Origin: Labilibaculum sp.
GTDB taxonomy: Bacteria; Bacteroidota; Bacteroidia; Bacteroidales; Marinifilaceae
Assembly (NCBI GenBank): GCA_016342745.1
Contig: JAEINT010000003.1
Span: forward strand, 267,300-331,299
Direction of reading: 5' to 3'
DNA: 64,000 nucleotides
A model generated the notes under the pieces. It saw only the letters and a program-made list of their open reading frames with translations, made no database searches and was not told where the DNA came from. Numbering within the stretch: position 1 is the stretch's first letter; each line of letters starts with the position of its first letter. Positions 26,574 through 37,453 of this stretch are shown here, one piece after another. The position numbers and the translations under genes are program-made.

Positions 26574-26972
26574 TAGACGAAAACTTTTAGTATTGAACGT
26601 TTAGTACAATTATGAAATACCAATAAGACAAAAAAAAGGTTTGCTTAAAAATAAAAAAAAGTCAATTTAATTGATTTGTTACACTTACCATTCGTCCAAT
26701 TAATTCTAGTGGATAATTCTCAAATAATATATTGTTCTTTTAACTTAAGTAATATCGTATTTTTACTGAGTGTAAATAGCGTTGGTTAAGTATCATGATT
26801 AGTAGTTTGTAAACAGATTTTAAGTGTTAATCAAAACTTTACATAGACTTAATATTATCGAATCTTGTGAATTGGTATTTTGTATAATTTAGGGCTTCTA
26901 ATAACCATTTTATACACACTTCGTGGGAAATTTATTTTCACACCATTTATTATCTTATTCACTACTAAGCCT
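26574..26972. other. Intergenic region upstream of the giant secreted nuclease
   Basis: About 400 bp of AT-rich sequence. The reading frame of the giant gene extends back to a TTG at 26880 without a signal-peptide-like start, so those 31 codons are probably leader. The motif TATTTTG near 26875 is one base short of a -7 element. No RNA gene or terminator is seen. Confidence 0.5.
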
Positions 26973-29900
26973 ATGTTTACATTTTACACATGTAAGAGGT
27001 GGTGTCTGCTGACATTACTTACTTTTTTTATGTCTATCCAAGCCAGTTTTGGGCAAGGATTAGAAGATTTTACAAACTTACCCCTTTCGGGAAGTTCATA
27101 CTTAACAGGAAATTTTGTTGGGAATAATTCAATAAATTGGGATTATACTCTTTGTAGAGGAGATAAACAAATTAATGGTAAAGCAATTTGTTTTGGTAAG
27201 ACAACAAGTTCTATTAAAGCAGAAAACATTCCTAATGGAATAAAAAGTTTTAGCTGTAAACTAAAAAAGGAGTATACTACTTCTAATACTAGAAAAGTCG
27301 AGTTGTTCATAAATGGAAATTCGGTTGGTGAGTCTGCTGAAATTGTTGATCAATTGGATTTTGAAATAAATGACATCAATATTGATGGCGTTTTTAGTTT
27401 AGAAATAAAGAATACTTCAAGTAGTGGGAAGCAAGTTAGTGTTGATGATATAGAGTGGACTGCTTATGGTTCTGCTCCTGTTCAGAGTTCTGCAAAAGCG
27501 ATAACTACTTTTTCGATTAATGGTACTGCAGGTTCTATTGACGAAGGAGCACATACAATTGAGATAACTTTACCAGAATCTACTGTGGTAACTGCTCTTA
27601 GTCCAGAAATTACAATTTCAGATATGGCATCTGTTTTGCCAGCAAGTGCCACTGCTCAAGATTTTACTAATCCAGTAAATTATACAGTTACTGCCGAAGA
27701 TGGAACTAATCAGAATTATGAGGTAACTGTTACTGTAGAAGTTCCAGTGGTATCGAGCATCTTAATTAATGAGATGGATTGCGATCAGACAGGAACAGAT
27801 ACAAAAGAATTTGTTGAATTATATGATGGAGGAGCTGGAAATACTTCCTTAACAGGATATGTGTTAGTATTATTTAATGGAAGTAACGATGAATCTTATG
27901 CTACCTATGATTTAGATGGTATGACAACTAACGCAGAAGGTTTCTTTGTAGCTGGAAATGCAGCTGTTGCGAATGTTGATTTTACATTTGCAGATAACAA
28001 ACTTCAGAATGGACCTGATGCAGTTGCTTTATACAAAACTTCAGCAGCAAATATCACAAATGGAACTGCTTTGACTACTAATAATTTGGTCGATATTGTT
28101 GTTTATGATACTGATGATTTGGATGATACTGGATTATTAGCAGCATTAATTGCAGGAGAACAAATTAATGAGAATGGATCAGGTGATAAGGAAAATCACT
28201 CAATATACCGATCAACTGATGGAGAAGGAGGAGCTAGAAATACAACAGCTTTTATTGCAGGAATTCCAACTCCTGGAAAATCAAATACAAGCAGTAGCGA
28301 TGAAACAACAGTTGAATTGGCCCTATCAGCAAATTCAGGTTTGGAAGCCGATCAAACTGTAATTACACTAACTGCAACTGCAAGTAAAGAAGTAATTGAA
28401 AATCAAACGGTAGATTTTAGCATTAGCGGAACTGGGATAACTGCCGATGATTATACTTTATCTGCAAGCCAAGTAACGATTTTAGCTGGAGAAACCATGG
28501 CTACATCTACTTTAACTATTGTAGATGATTCTGATGAAGAAGGAATTGAAACAATGACAGTTTCTTTAAGCAATCCTTCTGCAGGAATTGTTTTGGGTAC
28601 AACACTTACTGGCGATATTAGCATTACAGATAATGATAGTGATGGAAACGATGGATCGGAAGCCAAACCGTTTACCATTGCAGAAGCGTTTGAGTTACCA
28701 AACGATGAAAAGACGACTAAAGTGCGCTATTATGCTTATGGATATATCGTAAGTGTAGGAACTGATTTTGAAGCTCCTTTTACAAGTGCTTACTTTATTT
28801 CAATAGCAGATTCAAAAGAGGAAACAAATTTTGATAATTGTCTGAACCTAAAATTGGAGGCAGGAACCAATCGAGACACTTGGAATTTGGAGAATCATCC
28901 TGAAAATTTAGGAAAACAAATCAAATTCGATGGATATAGAGGAGAGTATAGCTCGCATGCTTCATTTGAAGGGAATGCTGTAATAGAAGAATTGTCGGGT
29001 ACGCCTTCAATTCCAACTGTTGAGTTGGCTCTTTCTGCAAACTCAGGATCAGAAGCAGATGTCACAGGAATTACGATAACAGCAACTACATCAGAAGTAG
29101 TAAGTGAAAATCAGACTGTAGATTTAAATGTTACAGGAACAGGAATTACAGCTGGTGATTATACTTTATCAGAAAACCAGTTAACAATTTTAGCCGGAGA
29201 ATCATCTGCCATAACAACTTTAACGATTGTTGATGATTCTGATGAGGAAGAAGAAGAAATCTTAACGCTTGCTTTAACGAATCCTTCTGCAGGAATTCAA
29301 TTGGGGTCTACTATAACAGGTGATATTAGTATTACAGATAATGATATTGCTGAAAATGATGGATCAGAAGCTAAACCATTTACTATTGCGGAAGCATTAG
29401 AGTTGCCAAATGATGAAAAGACGACTAAAATGCGCTATTATGCGTATGGATATATTGTAAGTGTAGGAACAGATTTTGAGGCCCCGTTTACTGGAGAGTT
29501 TTTTATTTCTATTGCGGACTCTAAAGGAGAGACTAATTTCGATAATTGTCTAAATTTAAAATTAGAAGCAGGAGAGAATCGCGACAATTGGAACTTGAAA
29601 AATAATCCTGAAAATCTGGGTAAACAAATCAAATTTGATGGATATAGAGGAGAGTACAGCTCGCATGCTTCATTTGAAGGAAATGCTGTAATTGAAGAAT
29701 TATCATCAGAACCAGCTTTACCAAGTGTAGAATTTGCTTTGTCTGCTAACTCTGGATCGGAAGCAGATCAAACCGTAATTACGCTAACTTCTACATTGAG
29801 TGAAAGTTTGGGTGAAAATCAAACTGTTGATGTTAATGTCTCAGGAACAGGAATTACTGCTGGTGATTATACTATATCAACTACGCAAGTAACATTTATT

Positions 29901-32900
29901 GCTGGTGAAACGACTGCAACTGCAAGTCTTACAATTGTTGACGATTCAGAGAATGAAGGAACAGAGACATTAACGGTTTCGATTACAAATCCTTCTGCTG
30001 GAATTGAATTGGGAACGACCGTAAGTGGTACAATTAGCATTACGGATAATGATGGTACTGTTGGTGGAATTTTGGCCAACTACGTTTACCTCGACCCAAC
30101 AACAAGTGACGATGGAAGTATTGTCGTGAACTTGACTCCTAAGGAATATGTTGCGACAGTAAGTCCAAGTCATCACATGACAAGTGTAAAAATACCAGAA
30201 GATTATTATAGTGATGCTGTAGGGTATATTGGAACAGACTTACGTTCTCATATTCATACGATCATTGAGACTGGAGCTCAAGCGCAATCTTATAGTACAG
30301 TTTGGGACATGTGTGAGGATGGAGATCAAAATCCTAAAGATGCTTCACAGGTTTGGCAGATGTATGTTGAGACAGGAATTGCAAAATCGGCTCATGTTTC
30401 TGGTTCTACAGGATGGAACCGAGAACATACTTGGGCGAAGTCTCATGGCGATTTTGGAACCGCAAATGGTCCTGGAACCGATGGTCATCATTTACGAGCT
30501 ACAGATGCACAGGCTAACAGTTCTCGTGGAAGCCGCGATTTTGGTAATGATTCTCCAGGTTATACTCCTCCAAAATCAGCAAGAGGAGATGTTGCTCGTA
30601 TGATTTTTTACATGGCAACACGTTGGGAAATGACTGTTGATGATCTTTGCAAAGAAACAGAATCTGCTCCGCGTCATGGAAAATTATCTGATTTATTGCA
30701 ATGGCATGAAGAGGATCCAGTAGATCCATATGAAGTAAGAAGGAATAACGTAATTTACGGATATCAGCACAATAGAAATCCTTTTATTGATCATCCAGAA
30801 TTAGTACAGTATATTTTTGGGGAAGCTAAGGCTGATACCTGGAATGGTGGTATCGGAACAGAGCCATCAAAAATTCAATTATCTGGTGCTTTGGCTGATT
30901 TTGGAATGGTGAAGTTTGGAGAGGAATCTTCAGTTCAAAGCTTTACAGTTTCGGCAAATGAATTGGTAGAGGATATTGCAATTAATGCACCTCAACACTT
31001 TTTGTTGTCAACCGATGCGATAAGCTATGCTTCATCTGTAACATTGCCACTTAGTTCTGGTTCGGTTGCTGAAACTACTATTTCTGTAAAATTTGTTCCG
31101 GAATCTGCTATCAATACAGCGGTAACAGGAACAATTCAAATTACCAGCGGTGAAGAATCTAAAACAATAGCTGTTGCAGGAACAGAAGGTGATCCTGCCT
31201 TAATACCATTAGCTTTCTTAAATGAAGATTTTGAATCGAATACACATGAAAATTGGATTTTAAAATCGGAAGTTGGAGATAGAGCTTGGGCAACTACAGA
31301 ATATTCGGGTAATACTTACATGCAAATGTCGGCTTATCAGGCAACTGGAGATATTATAAGTTGGTTGATTACACCAGAATTGGATTTAGATGCTTACGAT
31401 AATGAAAAGCTGAATTTCAAAACCAAGAATGGCTATTACAAAGGAACAACACTAGAGGTTTTAATCTCGACAGATTTTGATGGTTCGGATGTTGCAACTG
31501 CCACTTGGCAAAGCTTACCTGCAACAATTGATGAGCGAAATAATTCTGCTTACGGATCTGATTTTGTCTTGTCTGGAGCAATCGATCTTTCTGCTTTCGA
31601 AGGAACTGCTTTTGTAGCTTTTAAATATTCAGGTGATGGAAGTGTTTTAACAACTACTTATCAAGTTGATGATGTTGTTATTGAAGGAAATAAAATTCCA
31701 CTAACAGGAACATTAGCAAGTAACTTGACTGGAGATTTATTATTTCCATATACAGAAGTGGGTGCTACTAGTGCAAGCCAATCTTACGAATTAAGCTTCG
31801 ATAAATTAGAGGGTGACATTAGTGTTAAAGCAAGTGATGATTATGAGCTTTCATTAGATGGAATTACATGGACAGCTACTTTAGCAATTGCAAAGACGGA
31901 GACTTCGCCAAAGCAAATTAAGGTAAGATTTGCACCAAAAACGGCAGCTATAAATGGTACTACAGGAAGTATAACGAATAAAGCTAAGGGTGCAGAAACA
32001 CTTATTCTTAATATATCTTCTGAGCAATCTTCAGAAATTGCAGATGCGAATACTTTAGGAAAAGATAAAACTTTAGATATTGTATCGTGGAATGTGGAAT
32101 GGTTTGGAGCTCCTCAAAAATCGAAGAGTGCGTCAAGCTTTACAGAGCAATTAGATGCTGTTTCTGCTCAAATTATCGAAATGAATGCAGATGTGTACGC
32201 ACTGCAAGAATTAGTTTCTGATGATTTGAATGGAGATTTCTTACAGCCATTAATTGATAAGTTAAATGAATTGGCTGGCAGTGAATTGTACACGGGAGCT
32301 ATGGGACCAAGATATTCTCATGACGATAGCGATCCAAGTACAGAATATCCTGCTCAGCGTGTTTGTTACATATACAATACAAGTACGGTTAGCAAATTGA
32401 ATGACTTTTCAATGTTCTCAGATTTGTACGAAGGAGGATCAACTACATCCATTGATGGATATACAGGAGATGCTTCTAAATTTTGGGCATCGGGTCGTTT
32501 ACCATACTTTTTCGAGGTTGAAGTGAATATCGATGGAGCTAGTGAGGTTCTTAGTTTTGTTAATATCCACGCCAAGTGCTGTTACGATAGTCATGCAAGA
32601 AAACTAGCAGATGCTAAATTTCTTTTTAATGCATTGAACACGGATTATTCAGATGATAATTTGGTGATTTTAGGAGATTACAATGATTACCTGGATGGAA
32701 GTATGTCAAGTGGTCAATCGTCACCTTATTCTTCGTGGTTTGAAACAAGTGATTATTTCGATCATGTTTTAACTTCGACTACAAATATCGATCACATTAC
32801 AATTTCGAATGAATTGTACGATGAGTATCAGATTTTAACGAACAATACAAGTCAGACAAACACTACAGTTTCGGATCATCATCCGATCATGTTGCGTTTG

Positions 32901-35900
32901 AAATTGCACTCTTATTCATCGGAAATACTTGTTGAGAATGCAGATGATTTGACTTTTAATTATGTAGATGTTGACAATTCAGAAGCTCCTTCCGATGCAA
33001 AATCATACCTAGTAAAAGGTGTTGATTTAGTGGAAGATTTGACTGTTTCAGTAGATCAATCATTTGAACTTTCATTAGATGGTAGTACTTGGTCATCAAG
33101 TGTGATTATTCCTAAGGAGGAAGCTGCAAGTAAGGAAGTTAGCGTTCGCTTTAATCCTTCAGTAGCTTATACGGATAAGCTTACTGCTACAATTACACAT
33201 CAAACGGAAGGTGCAAAAATCGTAAGCGTTTCTGTTACAGCTTACGGAAAACCAGATCTTTTGGCTCCAGAGTTTGTAGTTGGATATCCAACAGTAGATA
33301 GTTTTACGTCTTCCTCTTTTGTGATGAATGTGAAGCTAAACGAAATGGGTAAAGTTTACTTTGCAGTTTTAGATGATGGAGCAGAAGTACCAACTGTTGA
33401 AGCGGTAAAAGCTGGTACAGGATCTCTTGTTTCAGGATCTTTTGCAATTGGAACAGAAGAAATTTTACATGAAGTTTCTGGCTTAACACAAAACACTGCT
33501 TACGATGTTTATTTGGTTGCCGAAGATGATAACGAGCCTATCGTTAATACAACTGCCGAGCCAGCTAAATTAGAGGTAACAACAAATGATCACACTTTAC
33601 TACCATTTGAATATGTTGTTACGGTAAGTGAAGGAGAACATTATCAGAGTACAGGTATTCCAGTAAATTATTACCAGGAAGCTGAAGGTACAAAGGCGGA
33701 TGTTTTAAAAAGCAAGTTGGCTGAAATCATTAACCTTGGTTATGTGTCGTATCCATACGAAGAAGATGGTCGTGGAGATGTTCCTGCAGAGAGTCGTAGG
33801 TTCGTTACAGGTGAAACACCTTTAGATGTATATGATATTATGGATGAAGCGGATCGTGATCCAAACAATCCAACAAAAGTATACATGATTTACAAAGAAT
33901 TGGTATACGATGCTGATGCAAAACATTTAGGACAGACTGGTTCTCAAGAAAAGTGGAATCGCGAGCATGTTTATCCACAATCAACCGGAGGTTTTAAAAA
34001 TGCGAGAGCACCTTGGGGATCTGGAATTTATGCAAATGGTGATATCATTGAAAATGCCGGTGATGATTTGGCTTTGGCTCAATCAGATGCTCACCATTTA
34101 AGAAGTTCTGATAAAAATGAAAATAACAAGCGAAATAATTTCCCATTTGCGAATTCAACATCAGGAAGTCAGTACGAGCCGCCATTGTCGGCAAAAGGTG
34201 ATGTTGCTCGTGTTATTTTCTATTTGAATTTACGTTATGGACTAGATATTTCACAAGTCGGTTCAGTTGAAATGTTCCAGGAATGGAGTGAAATTGATCC
34301 GGTAGATCCTTACGAGGTAAGACACAATAATGTCGTTTACAAGTATCAGAAGAATAGAAATCCTTTTATCGATTACCCTGAGCTTGTAGAGTATATTTAT
34401 GGAGAAAAAACCAATACAGCTTGGAATGCTGCTGAAAAAGAAACACAAACCATCACTTTTGCTGATATAACAGATAAAGTATATGGGGAAGAGGCTTTTG
34501 AGTTGACAGCTACTGCTACTTCTGGTTTGGATGTTAGTTTTGAAATCGTTTCAGGACCAGCAACCATTACTGGAAAAGAAGTTAGTATTACAGGTGTTGG
34601 AACAGTTGTGGTAAAAGCTACGCAAATTGGAAATGACCAGTTTGAAGCAGCAGAATATGTGGAGCAAACATTTGCTGTGAGTAAAGCTTCTCAAACCATT
34701 ACTTTTGCTGATTTAACAGATAAATTATACGGCGATGAGGCTTTTGAATTAATTGCAACTGCAACTTCAGGTTTAGAAGTTAGTTTTGAAATCGTTTCAG
34801 GACCAGCTACTATTACTGGAAAAGAGCTAAGTATCACAGGTGTTGGTACCGTTGTGGTAAAAGCGACTCAAACAGGAAGCGACGAATTTGAAGCTGCAGT
34901 ATCGGTAGATCAAACATTTGCTGTGAGTAAAGCTTCTCAAACAATCACTTTTGTTGATATACCAGATAGAAAATTGAATACTGGAATTGTTCTACTGTCG
35001 GCTAGTTCTGATGCAGGAAGTGCATTCGTTGTTAAATTTAGAATGATTAGTGGACCAGCAGTATTAATTGGTAATTCACTACAAATTGTAGGAGCAGGTG
35101 AGGTTGTTGCAGAAGCGTTTCAGGATGGTAATGAAAATTACTTGGCCGCAACGCCAGTACAGCAAAGCTTTATTGTAAGTAAGGCTTCTCAAACAATTAC
35201 TTTTGCTGAAATAGCTGATAAATCATTAGATGATTCTGCATTTGCATTATCAGCTACCGCTTCATCAGAATTAGAGGTAAGTTTTGAATTAATCTCAGGG
35301 CCTGCAAGCTTATTAGGCAATCAATTGACAATAACTGGAGCTGGAACAATTACAGTTAGAGCAATACAGTTGGGAGATGATGATTATGAAGCAGCAGAGC
35401 CAGTTGATCAATCATTTGTTGTGAATAAAGCTTCTCAAACAATCACTTTTGATGATATAGCAGATAAAACATATGGGAATGAGCCTTTTGATTTGAATGC
35501 AACAGCATCATCAGGATTAGAAGTTAACTATACCATCGTATCTGGACCAGTTACTTTATCTGGAAAGGAATTGAGTATTACTGGTGTAGGAACAGTTGTT
35601 GTTACTGCGAGTCAAGAAGGAAATGAAAATTACCTTGCTGCTGAATCAGTTAGTCAGAGCTTTGTTATAAATAAGGCAGAACAGATTATTAACTTTGAAG
35701 AAATAGCCGATCGTGAATACCGACCAGAAAGTGTAGGCTTAATATTGAATTCAAGCGTAGGTCTTCCAATTGCATATGAAGTAGTGAGCGGACCAGCAAA
35801 CTTGTCAGGGAATTCTCTTCAGATTAATGGAGCTGGTGTTATTGTTGTAAGGGCATCGCAAGCTGGAAATGAAAATTATTTGGCAGCTACTTCCATAACA

Positions 35901-37412
35901 CAGCAATTTACGGTTAGCAAAGCCAGTCAAATAATTACTTTCAATCCTATTGCTGATAGAGAATTTACCAATGAGAGTATACAGTTATCAGCTAGTTCCG
36001 ATGCAGCTACAGTTTTAGCGGTTGAATTTAGATTGATAAGTGGTCCAGCTACATTAGTTGGCAGTACGCTGCAAATAAATGGAGCAGGAGAAATTGTTGT
36101 AGAAGCATTTCAGGATGGTAACGAGAATTATTTGGCAGCGACACCTGTAAGACAGAGTTTCATGGTTAATAAGATTTCTCAAACAATCACATTTGCAGAT
36201 ATTTCTGATAAAGCAATTACTGATCCTACTTTTGCATTAACAGCAAGTGCCTCTTCAGGACTTGAGGTTAGTTTTGAAATCGTTTCAGGACCAGCTAGTG
36301 TATCAGGAAATCAGTTGACCATTACGGGAGCTGGAACAATCACTGTTCAAGCAAGTCAAATGGGAAATGATACTTACGAAGCTGCAGAGTTGGTAAGTCA
36401 AACTTTCTTAGTGAGTAAGGAAGCTCAGGATATTAGCTTCACTACAATTGCAGATAGATCTTATAGTGATGTTGCTTTTGTTTTGACAGCCGAAGCTTCT
36501 TCAGGATTAGAGGTGAGTTTTGAAATCGTATCTGGTCCAGCAAGTATTGCAGGAAATGAATTGACGATTACAGGAGTTGGAACAATTACAGTGCAAGCGA
36601 TTCAAACAGGAAACGAAGATTATGAAGCAGCTGAGCCAGTAAGTCAAACTTTCACGGTAAGTAAAGCTACTCAGACGATTGATTTTACTGCTATTGCAGA
36701 TAAAACTTATGGGGATTCCGATTTGGAATTAATCGCAATTGCTTCATCAGGTTTAGATATTAGTTTCGAATTGATTTCAGGCCCTGCAAGTATCTCAGGT
36801 AGTGAATTGAGTATCCTTGGAGCTGGAACAGTTACAGTTCAAGTTAGTCAGGCTGGTAATGAAAATTATGAAATGGCCGAATCGATAAGTCAGTTTTTTG
36901 AGGTTTACAAGGCAGATCAGATGTTGGTATTTGAGCCAATTGAAGGTGTTGTTGTGGTAGACGAAGACTTAGAACTGTTTGCAAGTTCTGATCAAGGATT
37001 TGACATCGCTTTTGAAATTGTTGAAGGAGAAGGACAGATTGATGATGCGATCTTAACACCAAGTAGTATTGGCGTATATAAAGTTCGTGCTTATCAAAGC
37101 GGAAACGAAAATTTTAATGCTGCCGAAGCTTTTCAGTCTTTCACTGTAAGTAAAGCAACCGGAATTAAGGATGTTTTTGCTGAGGCAATCAAAATGTATC
37201 CAAATCCGACTAGCGATTTTGTAAATATTGATTTCCCAGATGTTAAGGTGACCCAAATTTTACTGCTTGATAGCAGAGGGAAGTTTATTAAGAATATCGA
37301 TTTGAATGATCGATTCAATTTTAATGTTAGAAACTTATCTGCGGGAGTTTATTTTATATCCATTAGAACAGATCAATTTGTAGTCACAAAACGATTGCTA
37401 ATTGTACATTAA
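26973..37412 (+). CDS. Giant T9SS-exported multidomain nuclease (two endonuclease-I domains, one EEP domain, 11 Ig-like repeats)
   Basis: I start at the ATG at 26973, giving 3479 residues with a signal peptide (1-28, CKRWCLLTLLTFF, ending SFGQ). Approximate layout: lamin-tail-like domain 260-437; Calx-beta 444-552, OB-like (DUF6359-type) 559-676, Calx-beta 679-791, OB-like 792-909, Calx-beta 912-1027; endonuclease I domain 1034-1292 (WNREHTWAKSHGDFG, DGHHLR); strand-rich spacers and a jelly-roll anchor domain 1299-1680; EEP domain 1700-1980 (VSWNVEWFG, YALQELV, GDYNDYLDG, SDHHPI); FN3-like segment about 2100-2206; second endonuclease I domain 2210-2483 (WNREHVYPQ, DAHHLRSSD); eleven ~81-residue Ig-like repeats 2490-3393; T9SS type A sorting domain to the end (MYPNPTSDF). 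It is probably cell-surface or released and degrades extracellular DNA/RNA for phosphate or carbon. It is a single gene with a strong terminator. Confidence 0.92.
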   Translation: MFTFYTCKRWCLLTLLTFFMSIQASFGQGLEDFTNLPLSGSSYLTGNFVGNNSINWDYTLCRGDKQINGKAICFGKTTSSIKAENIPNGIKSFSCKLKKEYTTSNTRKVELFINGNSVGESAEIVDQLDFEINDINIDGVFSLEIKNTSSSGKQVSVDDIEWTAYGSAPVQSSAKAITTFSINGTAGSIDEGAHTIEITLPESTVVTALSPEITISDMASVLPASATAQDFTNPVNYTVTAEDGTNQNYEVTVTVEVPVVSSILINEMDCDQTGTDTKEFVELYDGGAGNTSLTGYVLVLFNGSNDESYATYDLDGMTTNAEGFFVAGNAAVANVDFTFADNKLQNGPDAVALYKTSAANITNGTALTTNNLVDIVVYDTDDLDDTGLLAALIAGEQINENGSGDKENHSIYRSTDGEGGARNTTAFIAGIPTPGKSNTSSSDETTVELALSANSGLEADQTVITLTATASKEVIENQTVDFSISGTGITADDYTLSASQVTILAGETMATSTLTIVDDSDEEGIETMTVSLSNPSAGIVLGTTLTGDISITDNDSDGNDGSEAKPFTIAEAFELPNDEKTTKVRYYAYGYIVSVGTDFEAPFTSAYFISIADSKEETNFDNCLNLKLEAGTNRDTWNLENHPENLGKQIKFDGYRGEYSSHASFEGNAVIEELSGTPSIPTVELALSANSGSEADVTGITITATTSEVVSENQTVDLNVTGTGITAGDYTLSENQLTILAGESSAITTLTIVDDSDEEEEEILTLALTNPSAGIQLGSTITGDISITDNDIAENDGSEAKPFTIAEALELPNDEKTTKMRYYAYGYIVSVGTDFEAPFTGEFFISIADSKGETNFDNCLNLKLEAGENRDNWNLKNNPENLGKQIKFDGYRGEYSSHASFEGNAVIEELSSEPALPSVEFALSANSGSEADQTVITLTSTLSESLGENQTVDVNVSGTGITAGDYTISTTQVTFIAGETTATASLTIVDDSENEGTETLTVSITNPSAGIELGTTVSGTISITDNDGTVGGILANYVYLDPTTSDDGSIVVNLTPKEYVATVSPSHHMTSVKIPEDYYSDAVGYIGTDLRSHIHTIIETGAQAQSYSTVWDMCEDGDQNPKDASQVWQMYVETGIAKSAHVSGSTGWNREHTWAKSHGDFGTANGPGTDGHHLRATDAQANSSRGSRDFGNDSPGYTPPKSARGDVARMIFYMATRWEMTVDDLCKETESAPRHGKLSDLLQWHEEDPVDPYEVRRNNVIYGYQHNRNPFIDHPELVQYIFGEAKADTWNGGIGTEPSKIQLSGALADFGMVKFGEESSVQSFTVSANELVEDIAINAPQHFLLSTDAISYASSVTLPLSSGSVAETTISVKFVPESAINTAVTGTIQITSGEESKTIAVAGTEGDPALIPLAFLNEDFESNTHENWILKSEVGDRAWATTEYSGNTYMQMSAYQATGDIISWLITPELDLDAYDNEKLNFKTKNGYYKGTTLEVLISTDFDGSDVATATWQSLPATIDERNNSAYGSDFVLSGAIDLSAFEGTAFVAFKYSGDGSVLTTTYQVDDVVIEGNKIPLTGTLASNLTGDLLFPYTEVGATSASQSYELSFDKLEGDISVKASDDYELSLDGITWTATLAIAKTETSPKQIKVRFAPKTAAINGTTGSITNKAKGAETLILNISSEQSSEIADANTLGKDKTLDIVSWNVEWFGAPQKSKSASSFTEQLDAVSAQIIEMNADVYALQELVSDDLNGDFLQPLIDKLNELAGSELYTGAMGPRYSHDDSDPSTEYPAQRVCYIYNTSTVSKLNDFSMFSDLYEGGSTTSIDGYTGDASKFWASGRLPYFFEVEVNIDGASEVLSFVNIHAKCCYDSHARKLADAKFLFNALNTDYSDDNLVILGDYNDYLDGSMSSGQSSPYSSWFETSDYFDHVLTSTTNIDHITISNELYDEYQILTNNTSQTNTTVSDHHPIMLRLKLHSYSSEILVENADDLTFNYVDVDNSEAPSDAKSYLVKGVDLVEDLTVSVDQSFELSLDGSTWSSSVIIPKEEAASKEVSVRFNPSVAYTDKLTATITHQTEGAKIVSVSVTAYGKPDLLAPEFVVGYPTVDSFTSSSFVMNVKLNEMGKVYFAVLDDGAEVPTVEAVKAGTGSLVSGSFAIGTEEILHEVSGLTQNTAYDVYLVAEDDNEPIVNTTAEPAKLEVTTNDHTLLPFEYVVTVSEGEHYQSTGIPVNYYQEAEGTKADVLKSKLAEIINLGYVSYPYEEDGRGDVPAESRRFVTGETPLDVYDIMDEADRDPNNPTKVYMIYKELVYDADAKHLGQTGSQEKWNREHVYPQSTGGFKNARAPWGSGIYANGDIIENAGDDLALAQSDAHHLRSSDKNENNKRNNFPFANSTSGSQYEPPLSAKGDVARVIFYLNLRYGLDISQVGSVEMFQEWSEIDPVDPYEVRHNNVVYKYQKNRNPFIDYPELVEYIYGEKTNTAWNAAEKETQTITFADITDKVYGEEAFELTATATSGLDVSFEIVSGPATITGKEVSITGVGTVVVKATQIGNDQFEAAEYVEQTFAVSKASQTITFADLTDKLYGDEAFELIATATSGLEVSFEIVSGPATITGKELSITGVGTVVVKATQTGSDEFEAAVSVDQTFAVSKASQTITFVDIPDRKLNTGIVLLSASSDAGSAFVVKFRMISGPAVLIGNSLQIVGAGEVVAEAFQDGNENYLAATPVQQSFIVSKASQTITFAEIADKSLDDSAFALSATASSELEVSFELISGPASLLGNQLTITGAGTITVRAIQLGDDDYEAAEPVDQSFVVNKASQTITFDDIADKTYGNEPFDLNATASSGLEVNYTIVSGPVTLSGKELSITGVGTVVVTASQEGNENYLAAESVSQSFVINKAEQIINFEEIADREYRPESVGLILNSSVGLPIAYEVVSGPANLSGNSLQINGAGVIVVRASQAGNENYLAATSITQQFTVSKASQIITFNPIADREFTNESIQLSASSDAATVLAVEFRLISGPATLVGSTLQINGAGEIVVEAFQDGNENYLAATPVRQSFMVNKISQTITFADISDKAITDPTFALTASASSGLEVSFEIVSGPASVSGNQLTITGAGTITVQASQMGNDTYEAAELVSQTFLVSKEAQDISFTTIADRSYSDVAFVLTAEASSGLEVSFEIVSGPASIAGNELTITGVGTITVQAIQTGNEDYEAAEPVSQTFTVSKATQTIDFTAIADKTYGDSDLELIAIASSGLDISFELISGPASISGSELSILGAGTVTVQVSQAGNENYEMAESISQFFEVYKADQMLVFEPIEGVVVVDEDLELFASSDQGFDIAFEIVEGEGQIDDAILTPSSIGVYKVRAYQSGNENFNAAEAFQSFTVSKATGIKDVFAEAIKMYPNPTSDFVNIDFPDVKVTQILLLDSRGKFIKNIDLNDRFNFNVRNLSAGVYFISIRTDQFVVTKRLLIVH
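34443..37150 (+). repeat. Eleven tandem ~243-bp coding repeats (Ig-like)
   Basis: Within the giant gene, eleven units start with variants of SQTITFADIADK and end with the AVSKA or VSKA linker; unit length is about 81 residues. Units 1, 2, 4, 5, 8, 9 and 10 are close to each other (SGLEVSFEIVSGPA), and units 3 and 7 form a second subtype (AGEVVAEAF, QDGNENYLAATP). This indicates block duplication. They probably act as a stalk holding the nucleases off the surface. Confidence 0.88.
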
Positions 37413-37423
37413 ATCATAAAACG

Positions 37424-37453
37424 AAAAGGAGCCTTTTAAAGGCTCCTTTTTTA
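37424..37453 (+). terminator. Terminator of the giant nuclease gene
   Basis: A 12-bp perfect stem (AAAAGGAGCCTT/AAGGCTCCTTTT) with a 3-nt loop is followed by T's, 11 bp after the stop codon. Confidence 0.9.
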
